64,000 nucleotides of DNA from UPXZ01 sp964568675 (lineage in GTDB: Bacteria > Bacteroidota > Bacteroidia > Bacteroidales > Paludibacteraceae), in the NCBI GenBank assembly GCA_964568675.1, contig CAZMQV010000003.1, positions 35,008 to 99,007 of the forward strand. Reading direction: 5' to 3'. The notes beneath the pieces were generated by a model. The model had not been told where the DNA came from. It saw only the letters and a list, made by a program, of their open reading frames with translations, and ran no database searches. The position numbers and the translations under genes were made by a program. Shown piece after piece: positions 56,204-64,000 of the stretch (position 1 is the stretch's first letter; each line of letters begins with the position of its first letter).

Positions 56204-57595
56204 TTATTTTCCAAAGTTAAACATAGGAGATTGTGTTCTCGAATTGTCCATCAAGTTTTTGAGTTCTTGCACTTTATCAGGATATTTTGCCGATAGTTCA
56301 ATGTCTTGATGTAAGTCATCGTTGATATTGTAGAGCTCAAGTATTGGGTTTGTGCTGTTTATTTTTTGGCGAATAAGTGTCCAGTCGCCCTGACGTACCA
56401 TTTGCCTTCCTCCTTCTTCGTGAAATTCAAAGTAAAGATAGTCATGCTGAGCTTGTGTCCCTTCATTGGTCAGTGTTGGTAAAATGGACAATCCATCAGT
56501 TTCTTGTGTCCAGCTTTCGTTCTTACCTAAGAGTTCTCTGAAAGTGGGGAGCATATCCCAGCCGGCTGCTACAGAGTGATTGATGCTGTTAGCTTCGATA
56601 TGGTTGGGCCACACGGCAATAAAGGGAACACGAACACCACCCTCGTAAAGCGAGCGTTTGAAACCCCTCAGTCTCTTTTCGGTATTGAAAAAGTTTGGAT
56701 CGGCGCCGCCCTCAGTGTGAGGACCATTGTCGCTTGTGAAAATAAAAACAGTATTGTCATACAATCCTTGCTTTTTGAGTTCTGCAACCAATTCGCCCAC
56801 ATAAGTATCTAAGCGAGTAACCATTCCGGCAAATTGTGCCCGGGGCTTATCGGTAGGTTTATAACCACCGCCATTGGTTGGTGTTTCGCAAAAACGACCG
56901 ACGTATTTTTGTAAAATACTGTCATTGGGCTGATCTAAGTCGGCATGAGGTAAGGTATAGGCTGCATACATAAAGAAGTTTTGTTCCTTGTTGTCGCGAA
57001 TAAATTTCAGAGCTTCTTGATGAATCAAATCGGCAGAATAGCTTTTCCCGTCCAGATTTTCTTTGTTTTTATTTCTATAAAGCCACATTGGGTAATAAGA
57101 GTGCGACTGACGTTGGCAGTTGTAGCCATAAAAAGTATCAAAGCCCATATCGGTAGGTTCAGACCCTGATCCGGGGTGCCCTAATCCCCATTTGCCAAAA
57201 ATACCGGTTGTGTATCCGGCTGTTTTGAACAGTTGGGGTATGATTTTTACTGCCGGGTCGATAGGCGCTTGTCCTTCGGGGCTGATTTCGTAATTTCCTC
57301 TGATTTTTGTATGACCTATGTGTTGTCCGGTCATAAGTCCGGCACGTGAAGGAGCGCTTACACTCGACGCCGCATAAAACTGGGTGAACGACATGCCTTC
57401 GCTTGCCAATTTATTCAGATTGGGAGTAGAAATAAGTTGGTTGCCATAAGATTCGATATCGCTGAATCCTAAGTCGTCGCAAAGGAAAAAGATAACATTG
57501 GGCTTGGACTGTGGTTCCGCAGCCTGAAGCACTCCGGCCAGCGAACTAAGGAAAATAGTTCCTGAGATATAATTTAGCTTTTTGATTGTTTTCAT
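56204..57595 (-). CDS. Secreted sulfatase, Ser-type (formylglycine-dependent)
   Basis: 463 residues. The signal peptide is cleaved near LQAAEPQS. Sulfatase fold: metal site NVIFFLCDDLG (two Asp), then the maturation motif SAPSRAGLMTG, in which the Ser is oxidised to formylglycine by an anaerobic sulfatase-maturating radical-SAM enzyme; the site includes GKWGLGHPG and TSDNGPH. No maturase is in the window. The substrate is a sulfated glycan or ester by family, S1-like, not determined further. It is co-transcribed after the GEVED/T9SS protein (19-bp gap). Confidence 0.92.
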   Translation of the reverse strand: MKTIKKLNYISGTIFLSSLAGVLQAAEPQSKPNVIFFLCDDLGFSDIESYGNQLISTPNLNKLASEGMSFTQFYAASSVSAPSRAGLMTGQHIGHTKIRGNYEISPEGQAPIDPAVKIIPQLFKTAGYTTGIFGKWGLGHPGSGSEPTDMGFDTFYGYNCQRQSHSYYPMWLYRNKNKENLDGKSYSADLIHQEALKFIRDNKEQNFFMYAAYTLPHADLDQPNDSILQKYVGRFCETPTNGGGYKPTDKPRAQFAGMVTRLDTYVGELVAELKKQGLYDNTVFIFTSDNGPHTEGGADPNFFNTEKRLRGFKRSLYEGGVRVPFIAVWPNHIEANSINHSVAAGWDMLPTFRELLGKNESWTQETDGLSILPTLTNEGTQAQHDYLYFEFHEEGGRQMVRQGDWTLIRQKINSTNPILELYNINDDLHQDIELSAKYPDKVQELKNLMDNSRTQSPMFNFGK

Positions 57596-57614
57596 AACAT
57601 TGATATAGAAGAAG

Positions 57615-59195
57615 TTAATTAATAACGATTTTTTGTAGTTTTTTCAGTTCTTTGCCTGTGTGAATTGTAACAATATAAACACCCGGCGCTGCAATGTTTT
57701 CTGTTATATTATTGCACTTTGCCTTTGTCGATATTATCCGTTTACCTAATGTGTCATATATATTGATTAGATCTCCTTCACTCAAAATTTCAATATTGAT
57801 TGAGTTGTTTTTTACATATATTTTTGCGTCGGATACTTTTTGCGTCTTGGATGTAGAGAAAATAGAAGCTGGCACACGGTAAAAATACCAACCAGACCCT
57901 GTTCCTAAGCCACCATCATACAAGAGCAAGGAAAATTGCAGGCCACCGTTTAGCATACGGTTGCTTTTTTTGTTCCATTGTATTGAAAAACTACCGTTAG
58001 CATTGCCACTGGGGGTAATGAAGAAATTCGACCCATTATCTGAAACGGAAACAGGCTCGTTGTTGTTGTCATTCGTAGCGTATAGTTGTTTTTCGGTTCC
58101 TTTGTTGATTATTTTCACCATGCCATCGGATGTTGACTCTAATCGCCACAAGAATTTATCAGAAAAATCGACAGGTTTCTCAATGCGTAAGTTTCCTGTA
58201 TAACCGGCAGGTATCTCTCCGGCTTCGTAAGCTATAAATCTATCCAAACGGCTATCAGTCTGAGCATTTTTTATCTGATACCAAATTGGATTTGAACTTA
58301 TGCTCACAGTGGGTGTTTCGAGTGTGGCCATTTCCGTTTCAAACAAAGCAACCAAATAAGAAGGTTTATTGATGTTGAACTCATAAATAGCGGAGGTACT
58401 TACTATATTTACACCATCGTGCCAACCGATAAATTTCACCGGCATCTGAGAAGAAACGATTGGCAAGGCTTCGACGGTTATCGAACTGCCTTTTTCATAT
58501 TGACTTTCGTTATTTGTTGCATTTGTTTTGATAACTGCCGCACCCAGGCTCAAATTGTTGGATGACACATTCAGCAGCACCAAATTGTTGGCAGGTGTTT
58601 TTTCCTTTATGAAAATAACAAAATCATAAATATAACTTTGTGCCAAAGATTCGATAGGAGAGATAGAACTATTATTTGTGTTACTGTAAAATAATCTGAT
58701 TCGGGTTTTTCCTAATTCGGCAGTCTCGGGGACGCTAATATTGTAACTTGTCCCAACATAATTATCAATTCCAACGCCCGATAAAGTTTTTTTACCCAAT
58801 GAAGTTTCAAAGACACCATCCCTATCCCAATCGGCAAAAGCATAAATATAGCTGTTACCTCCATTGTTAGCTACTGACTTGGCATTCAAGTAAAGTGAGA
58901 AGTCTTTAGCTCTTTCAACTGAAGTTTCTTTTTGAGAAAAATTGACATAATAGTTCGAAATTACTGTTGGACTAAAGTAGGATAGTGGTTTTTGCACTGC
59001 CTCACCGGAGGTAATTGCAAATGACAGGAAACTATTCGTATTGTGAGCGCCACAAGGAATAGCATAAAGAGGGTTGACAATAGAGCTGTTGTTTGCTAAT
59101 ATCATTTTGCCGAGGTCAATGGCGGAATTGCTCTGACCAAAAACGATGGAATGAATCAACAACAACCAAACTAAAGAGCATAGTGTTTTTCTCAT
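57615..59195 (-). CDS. Secreted GEVED-domain protein with T9SS sorting domain
   Basis: 526 residues. The signal peptide is cleaved near SIVFGQ. A GEVED-like domain at about 90-200 (YIYAFADWDRDGVFETSLG and IRLFYSN) is followed by an Ig-like segment (FIGWHDGVNIVST), then a ricin-like lectin-type region at about 300-450 (IKNAQTDSRLDRF, FLWRLESTSDGMVKIINKG). The last ~70 residues are a T9SS type A domain (INIYDTLGKRII, APGVYIVTI, KIVIN). It is first in a two-gene operon with the sulfatase, so it may bind the glycan the sulfatase attacks; this is inference. Confidence 0.85.
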   Translation of the reverse strand: MRKTLCSLVWLLLIHSIVFGQSNSAIDLGKMILANNSSIVNPLYAIPCGAHNTNSFLSFAITSGEAVQKPLSYFSPTVISNYYVNFSQKETSVERAKDFSLYLNAKSVANNGGNSYIYAFADWDRDGVFETSLGKKTLSGVGIDNYVGTSYNISVPETAELGKTRIRLFYSNTNNSSISPIESLAQSYIYDFVIFIKEKTPANNLVLLNVSSNNLSLGAAVIKTNATNNESQYEKGSSITVEALPIVSSQMPVKFIGWHDGVNIVSTSAIYEFNINKPSYLVALFETEMATLETPTVSISSNPIWYQIKNAQTDSRLDRFIAYEAGEIPAGYTGNLRIEKPVDFSDKFLWRLESTSDGMVKIINKGTEKQLYATNDNNNEPVSVSDNGSNFFITPSGNANGSFSIQWNKKSNRMLNGGLQFSLLLYDGGLGTGSGWYFYRVPASIFSTSKTQKVSDAKIYVKNNSINIEILSEGDLINIYDTLGKRIISTKAKCNNITENIAAPGVYIVTIHTGKELKKLQKIVIN

Positions 59196-59585
59196 AAAAA
59201 TTAAATATTAAATTTGGGTTATAGAGGACTACGAATTATATAGCATACTTCCTATTACTTTAAAGTGAGCCGAAGTCCGATTAAAACTTACACAAAACTT
59301 ACTAAAGTTGCGACAAAGATAGTGAAATAATGATTTACTTCAAAAAAAATTCAACGATCTATCATAAGCCTCATTAACATGAAAGCGATGAAAGAAATGC
59401 CGTCTCTCCATAAGTCGATGCGCGTAGATCCATCTTTCATTATCAAAAAAAGGATAGAATAAAACCCGTTGAGTGTAGGCTGATTATTCCCGGAGAGAAC
59501 AAATATCCCCGTTTCCGACTTCTATAAAGTTTTTTCCTGACAAACTCATAGCCGACAATCGGATTTAAGCCATCTATACGAAATT
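59196..59585. other. Leader and spacer upstream of the sulfatase operon
   Basis: 390 bp without a gene. It carries the promoter at 59314-59344 and otherwise nothing recognised. Confidence 0.5.
59314..59344 (-). promoter_or_regulatory. Promoter of the GEVED/sulfatase operon
   Basis: Minus strand: TTTG, 19 bp, TATCTTTG (complements at 59341-59344 and 59314-59321), an exact Bacteroidota promoter. The leader would be about 112 nt. Confidence 0.72.
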
Positions 59586-59627
59586 AAAAAACACCGCATA
59601 AACAGCTGTTTATGCGGTGTTTTTTTG
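59586..59627 (-). terminator. Terminator after the small peptide gene
   Basis: Perfect 20-bp palindrome AAAAAACACCGCATAAACAG / CTGTTTATGCGGTGTTTTTT, 59586-59625. It ends the 62960-to-59650 transcription unit. Confidence 0.92.
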
Positions 59628-59649
59628 ATTCTCCAAAAGCTACTGACGC

Positions 59650-59808
59650 TTACCAGCCATCGTACTGATACGGGTCGGATTCGCGTACGCGGTTCATCGC
59701 GTCTTCGCCCGGCCCGCCAGGAGGTGTCGTGCTATTTGACTGCAATTGCAGGGAGATGGCTTTGTCCAAAAGGATTTCTTCGATATGCGGGCTGTTATAA
59801 TTTCGTTT
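59650..59808 (-). CDS. Small Bacteroidales peptide gene with Pro/Gly-rich tail
   Basis: About 52 residues from the Met of MKRNYNSPHIEEILLDKA; further ATGs upstream at 59817 and 59841 could extend it. The pattern is an N-terminal MK+NYxxPxIEEI segment, a hydrophobic turn, then NSTTPPGGPGEDAMNRV and an acidic, aromatic end (DPYQYDGW). Bacteroidales genomes carry many such unannotated small ORFs near T9SS cargo genes. There is no signal peptide. It lies 131 bp after the 1006-residue T9SS gene on the same strand and is closed by a strong terminator, which argues that it is transcribed. Confidence 0.65.
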   Translation of the reverse strand, partial: KRNYNSPHIEEILLDKAISLQLQSNSTTPPGGPGEDAMNRVRESDPYQYDGW

Positions 59809-59939
59809 CATTGTCATAGTTGTTTTATATTTACTTTCCAATTTTTTATTATGCTTTCCTTATCGCCTATCTCCCACTCCGCTTGCAATCTGTGTGCTAC
59901 GCGGAAGTGGCAAATCGGCTTCGAATTTCTTCTTTATAC

Positions 59940-62900
59940 TTATTTCAATATCACTTTCACCGTGATGTTGTTCACACTCACCACATAGACTCCGGCATGA
60001 AGCTGCGCGTTCACCACATTGAGCGCGCCCGAAACCGGTTGCGAAGCTACAAGCTGTCCCACTTGGTTGTACACCCGAATAGCGCTACCAAGCGCAAGCT
60101 CACTTGCGGCAACATGGATGCGGTTGTGGTGTGTGAAAACTGTCAAACCGTCGTTACTCAAATTCTGCTTGTCGGTGGCTACCCGCCCAAATCGAAGCGC
60201 GAAGCGGTCGGCGGTGTTGATATTGGTGGCTGAGCTTAACGCATAGTCGCTCGCGGTGATATCAGTGAGCGTGCCGGTAAGTTTATCCAATAGCTCCACG
60301 CGGTCGCCTTCGGCAAAATTGCTAAACTCAGTGGCTCTTACAGTAAAGGTACCGGCATTCGCCTGCACGCCAAGCGGTATTTCCGTGCCATTCGCCAGCT
60401 CGTTCATGCCGTTGATAATCAGTTTTTCGCCACCGGCAAGGGTGAAGATATTCGGCACGGTAGTGCCGTTGTTCATCATCTTAGGCGAGTCGAAGCTATC
60501 CAAGGCATTAGCGGCAAGCTCGTTCAGGTAGAGCACTGTTTCGTCTTTGACAGCGCCATTGTCTATTTGCAAGCGAAGCACCGAGTTTGCCTGCTGGCGT
60601 GGCGCTTTGAAAGGCACATTGGAGTCTGACGGATTGTGCAGGCGCATGCTATTTTCAAAAGTAAGGTTTGTGGCTTGTGTAGCCTGTACCCAGAATGCCT
60701 GCATCGGCGGAACCAACCCGAGATTATCGGATGGAACACCCACACCCGACTTGGCGTTGAAAGTAGGGAACGACCAAGAGCTGCCATCGTGTGTGCGATA
60801 CCAAATGGTATGCGCTATATCATAGTAATTTGCGGTATGGCCAATCAGCGCATTGATGTTGAGGTAAGACGGATACGGATTGCCCACCAAGTTGTAGCCT
60901 TTGAACAGGTTGTTGTTGTCGCCGATAGTAGCCGTGCGAGTAAGCGCGATGGTTTGGACGCCGGAAGTGAGCGATGTGCCGGTGAAAGCAAATTGCGCAT
61001 AATCATTTGTTGGTTTGAGGATGTAACCTCTGCCGACTACCCAGTCGGTAGCGTCGTCCCACACTCCGGTAGTTTCATTGTATTCCTTTAAATACTCATA
61101 CGGCAAAGCTACAGCTGTCGGAGCTTTTCGAGGAGCGCCAGCCGCCACCGGCACAATCTCGGTAATCGACGCGCCCGAGATAGCGGAAGCAAGATACCAG
61201 TTTCGCGCTGTGCCAAGCTGCTGCCGCACCTCCGCGCTTGTGCTACTAATATTGCCTATTACCGTAGCCGCTTTATTCAAATCGTTTTCCAACACAAGCT
61301 CCGTTACTGTCAAGGATTTTCCATCCGCCACCGTAATTTTAGATCCGGCTTCGGCAGTAATCGAAGCGTAAGTAGTTTTTGCCTCCACGGTGAGATGTCC
61401 GCCATCGGCTATCGCGATGTTGCAATCGGGGCAGGCGGGCAGGCTGTTTGCTTTAATCGCGCCGTTGATGGCGGTGATTGCCGTTACTTCGTTGGAAGCT
61501 GCCGACAATGTGCTACTCACTTTCGACTTCACGGTATAGGTGTAAACCGAAGAGGGGGAAAGTTCGGAAAGGAAGTAAAAATTATTTGGTGTTGTGAAGG
61601 GGGAACCGGTGATGGGAGTGAGGGTGGAAACCTTCACATCATCTAAGAAGAAACGTGAATCTTTTGCTTGCTTCCCTTTAAAAGAAACTTTTGTAGAAGC
61701 TGTACCGCCTGTTATATTTACAGAGTAGGAAGTAAATGCACCTTTTGTCAATGTTACGGAAGATTGGCTTAAATTACCTCCTCCCTCAATTGCTAACAAC
61801 AATTCTGTTTGCTCGGAAGAAGCATTCCAAGCACCCGCACGGAATATAAGCGTAGCGTTACCGTTTAAGCCTAATGCCGGAGTAGTAGCTACGCCTTGAT
61901 TATCTTTCGTGCCTAATCTAATACATTTATCTGCACCATAAGCACTTGTTAGTGCCCAATCTGTTAAACCAACTATGGTTGTGCTTGCAATAGTTCCATT
62001 CCAACCACCGCTATTTCCACCAGTACCGCTCTGTGTATCAAAATTTTCTACCAAGCTTCCATCTTTCTTATAAACACTTAACTCATACCCACTCACACCA
62101 TCCACCGCACCCCAGTTGGCGGTAAAGCCAGAAGGTGTAATAGCAGTTGCAGCAGTTGCTACGGGAGCATCAAGCGGCGCTACGGTCAAAGTATATTCAA
62201 CAGAGCCGACACAATAAGCTGTGCTATTGTGGGTTCCTGCCGCTTGGTCTGCTTTAATTTTTGTTGTTCCTGCACCTACGATTGTAACTTCGCCGGTTGA
62301 GCTGTTTACAGTAGCTACACCTATATCCGAACTGCTATAAGCGATGGCGGTTGTTTCATTTAATGTAGTAGGAGTAATTGTAAACGGTGCATCTCCCATT
62401 ATTTTGGTAGCTGTAGAACTTGCAAAGGCAAGATTGGAGGGGGTGCAGGGTGGCCCAACACTTTCATAAGTAAGTGAATATGATTGACAATAAAGACTAT
62501 TTTCGGTTGCCGCTATTTTTAATACCGTAGAAGTAGTTCCACAAACAATATTTACAGACTTTATTACATTAACATAATCTGTTGACCATTTTCCATTCCA
62601 AGCTGCGCTATTAAATTTATTAGTTTCTACAATCGTATTATCCGTACCACCATCGGTTTTATAAATAAAATTACCACTTCCGGAAGAAGTATTAGACTTC
62701 ATCGATAAGGTTATTGACGTTATCTTGTAGCCAGAATAGCCGGATAATGTAACTGTCTGTGAATTACCGGATGTCATTTGCTTTGTTGTACCGAAAGTTT
62801 CATCAATCGCAGCGCTTGAGCCTGACGGAGCAGTTCCTGTGGTAGTCAAAGTATTCTTTGCAGAGATTGTGTACGTTACCGTTTCAGCCCATGCATTTCC

Positions 62901-62960
62901 TATTCCCATTAATAGAATCAGTGCGAGAAAGCATGTTTTCAAGAAAGTAATTTTCCTCAT
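59940..62960 (-). CDS. Large secreted T9SS cargo protein with Big_2 and FnIII-like domains
   Basis: 1006 residues. The signal peptide ends at GNAWAE (26). An N-terminal beta domain (TYTISAKNTLTTTGT) is followed by a Big_2-like unit at about 165-260 (IGVATVNSSTGEVTIVGAG) and an FnIII or ChiA-like unit at about 265-480 (ITPSGFTANWGAVDGVSGYE), interrupted by a jelly-roll-like insert. Next comes a long beta-rich region found in other Bacteroidota cargo (GYILKPTNDYAQFAFTG, NLVGNPYPSYLNIN). The last ~75 residues are a T9SS type A domain (IRVYNQVGQLVASQPV, HAGVYVVSV, VKVILK). The role is surface binding or adhesion by analogy; there is no catalytic motif. Confidence 0.85.
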   Translation of the reverse strand: MRKITFLKTCFLALILLMGIGNAWAETVTYTISAKNTLTTTGTAPSGSSAAIDETFGTTKQMTSGNSQTVTLSGYSGYKITSITLSMKSNTSSGSGNFIYKTDGGTDNTIVETNKFNSAAWNGKWSTDYVNVIKSVNIVCGTTSTVLKIAATENSLYCQSYSLTYESVGPPCTPSNLAFASSTATKIMGDAPFTITPTTLNETTAIAYSSSDIGVATVNSSTGEVTIVGAGTTKIKADQAAGTHNSTAYCVGSVEYTLTVAPLDAPVATAATAITPSGFTANWGAVDGVSGYELSVYKKDGSLVENFDTQSGTGGNSGGWNGTIASTTIVGLTDWALTSAYGADKCIRLGTKDNQGVATTPALGLNGNATLIFRAGAWNASSEQTELLLAIEGGGNLSQSSVTLTKGAFTSYSVNITGGTASTKVSFKGKQAKDSRFFLDDVKVSTLTPITGSPFTTPNNFYFLSELSPSSVYTYTVKSKVSSTLSAASNEVTAITAINGAIKANSLPACPDCNIAIADGGHLTVEAKTTYASITAEAGSKITVADGKSLTVTELVLENDLNKAATVIGNISSTSAEVRQQLGTARNWYLASAISGASITEIVPVAAGAPRKAPTAVALPYEYLKEYNETTGVWDDATDWVVGRGYILKPTNDYAQFAFTGTSLTSGVQTIALTRTATIGDNNNLFKGYNLVGNPYPSYLNINALIGHTANYYDIAHTIWYRTHDGSSWSFPTFNAKSGVGVPSDNLGLVPPMQAFWVQATQATNLTFENSMRLHNPSDSNVPFKAPRQQANSVLRLQIDNGAVKDETVLYLNELAANALDSFDSPKMMNNGTTVPNIFTLAGGEKLIINGMNELANGTEIPLGVQANAGTFTVRATEFSNFAEGDRVELLDKLTGTLTDITASDYALSSATNINTADRFALRFGRVATDKQNLSNDGLTVFTHHNRIHVAASELALGSAIRVYNQVGQLVASQPVSGALNVVNAQLHAGVYVVSVNNITVKVILK

Positions 62961-63078
62961 ACGTTTTTAGTTTATTAAAATTAATAATTGGTTTTTAGCG
63001 ATAGAATACAATCAAGCATCGCGTCGTTGTTCTTCTCTCCCTAATGCGAAGCGCAGAAACGACAGAGATGCTTCCTTG

Positions 63079-63086
63079 CAAATGTA
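63079..63086 (-). promoter_or_regulatory. Candidate -7 box for the 1006-residue T9SS gene
   Basis: The minus strand reads TACATTTG, matching TAnnTTTG. No spaced -33 box is seen. The leader is about 112 nt. Confidence 0.45.
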
Positions 63087-63220
63087 TTAATATTATATTA
63101 ATATACATAACAAAAAGAAAAAGAAATGGTTAAGATTTTTTGCGCAAACGATTGAAATTGTTTTTTCACTTTTAGTTCCCTCACTCCGTTCGGGATGACA
63201 GGCTGCGTGGGTGATTATAG

Positions 63221-63372
63221 CCCGTCGGCGAGCATTAGCGGATTGAAGGAGTTCATTTCACCGACGGGTGCGGAGACACCCAAAACCTATTAGGTTTATC
63301 ACACCTAATAAACATTGGTGAAATTAAATATGACCAGAACATTTATTAGAAATTGCGAAACCTAATAGGTTT
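63221..63372. repeat. Cluster of palindromic intergenic repeats
   Basis: CCCGTCGG (63221) pairs with CCGACGGG (63261). Two 15-bp near-palindromes, AAACCTATTAGGTTT (63283-63297) and its exact reverse complement AAACCTAATAGGTTT (63358-63372), bracket about 60 bp. The flanks carry short segments like those in the 35.9-kb element (CACTCCGTTCGGGATGACA and GTCATTCCGAAC). No gene is present between 62961 and the window end. Confidence 0.7.
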
Positions 63373-63689
63373 AATATGAATAAAACAATCGTTGTCATTC
63401 CGAACAAGAAAAACGTAATGCAATGAAGTTTTTTGCCGTGAGGAATCTATCTTGTCAGCTTTCCGACAAATTGGAATCTTTGCCTTGACTTTTTTCTGTG
63501 CAAATCAGTTTTATCAGTCTAATACCGATAAATCGGTACAAGTTCCGTGTGCTATTCTCTCAACTCCCTACTAATCGGGGACACTAAACGCTCTATGCTT
63601 CAACAATTAAACAGTTAAACAGTTAAACGATTAAACGATTTTCAACAGCTGTTGAAAGGCGGACTGCAATGTGCAGTTTTTAAATCAAC

Positions 63690-64000
63690 AGCTGTAAAAT
63701 ACCAAACTACCAAAGGTACATTGCAAATTTTCAGGTAAAAAATACCAAACTACCAAAGGTACATAGTAAATTTTCAGGTGAAAAATACCGAACTACCAAC
63801 GGTAGAAACCAAATTTTCAGGTGAAAAATACCAAACTGCCAACGGTAGAAACCAAATTTTCAGGTGAAAAATACCGGACTGCCAACGGTAGATTGTAAAT
63901 TTTCAGGTGAAAAATACCGGACTACCAACGGTAGATTGCAATTTTTCAGGTGAAAAATACCAAACTACCAACGGTAGATCGCAAATTTTCAGGTGAAAAA
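63690..64000. repeat. 43-bp tandem repeat running off the window
   Basis: TTTTCAGGTGAAAAATACCA + AACTACCAACGGTAGAAACC + AAA repeats with an exact 43-bp period. TCAGG occurs at 63731, 63774, 63817, 63860, 63903, 63946 and 63989. Most units contain the inverted repeat CTACC-AAC-GGTAG. Bases between TACC.AC and after GGTAG vary from unit to unit. The true length is unknown. Confidence 0.93.

Noticed and set aside
63690..64000. CRISPR array
   Set aside because: The whole 43-bp unit is repeated with only point differences; there are no unique spacers and no cas genes.

Overview
The window reads as a Bacteroidota chromosome, most likely order Bacteroidales. Three things point there: promoters of the Bacteroidota type (TTTG, 19-20 bp, TAnnTTTG), three secreted proteins ending in type IX secretion (T9SS) sorting domains, and almost no Shine-Dalgarno signals. 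A run of exactly 100 N (21924-22023) inside a tandem repeat shows this is a draft scaffold. I cannot name the genus from sequence alone.

Layout. 1-5.5 kb: the 3' part of a PPi-dependent phosphofructokinase, then a polysaccharide-export operon (two paralogous Wza-like lipoproteins and a Wzc-like tyrosine kinase). 5.5-8.2 kb: a peptidoglycan amidase with two apparent frameshifts, and a POT-like transporter. 8.2-14.6 kb: metG, an OmpA lipoprotein, tRNA-Lys, a FAD-dependent dehydrogenase, and a YtxH/holin-like envelope operon. 14.9-16.9 kb: a decayed restriction-modification island in which a nuclease looks intact but the methyltransferase has lost its catalytic half. 17-21.5 kb: era, a histidine kinase, and the DUF177-rpmF-fabH core. 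21.5-22.85 kb: a 42-bp minisatellite lying between fabH and a duplicated fabH 3' end. 22.9-29.1 kb: a large glycine-rich T9SS protein with a small companion membrane protein, mltG and tRNA-Ser. 29.4-33.2 kb: a sigma-54 response regulator without a DNA-binding domain and a hybrid kinase with receiver and HPt domains. 33.2-35.8 kb: an oxidoreductase, methylglyoxal synthase, a 21-bp tandem repeat and a small outer-membrane protein. 35.9-36.1 kb: a MITE-like inverted-repeat element.

36.1-48.0 kb holds the most unusual locus: a three-gene operon for an outer-membrane beta-barrel, a 2663-residue secreted multidomain protein and a fibronectin-type-III protein. I know of no described system with this exact composition. 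It looks like a dedicated cell-surface assembly. 48.4-55.8 kb: a cupin, then an RND efflux operon (adaptor, permease, TolC) with a divergent AraC-type regulator. 56.2-63.0 kb: a Ser-type sulfatase paired with a GEVED/T9SS protein, then a 1006-residue T9SS protein followed by a small Bacteroidales peptide gene. 63.1-64.0 kb is gene-free and made of palindromes and a 43-bp tandem repeat that runs off the window.

The overall theme is envelope and surface biology: capsule export, peptidoglycan remodelling, OM barrels, T9SS cargo and efflux, mixed with housekeeping genes. Non-coding tandem repeats of 14, 21, 42 and 43 bp recur in the intergenic spaces.
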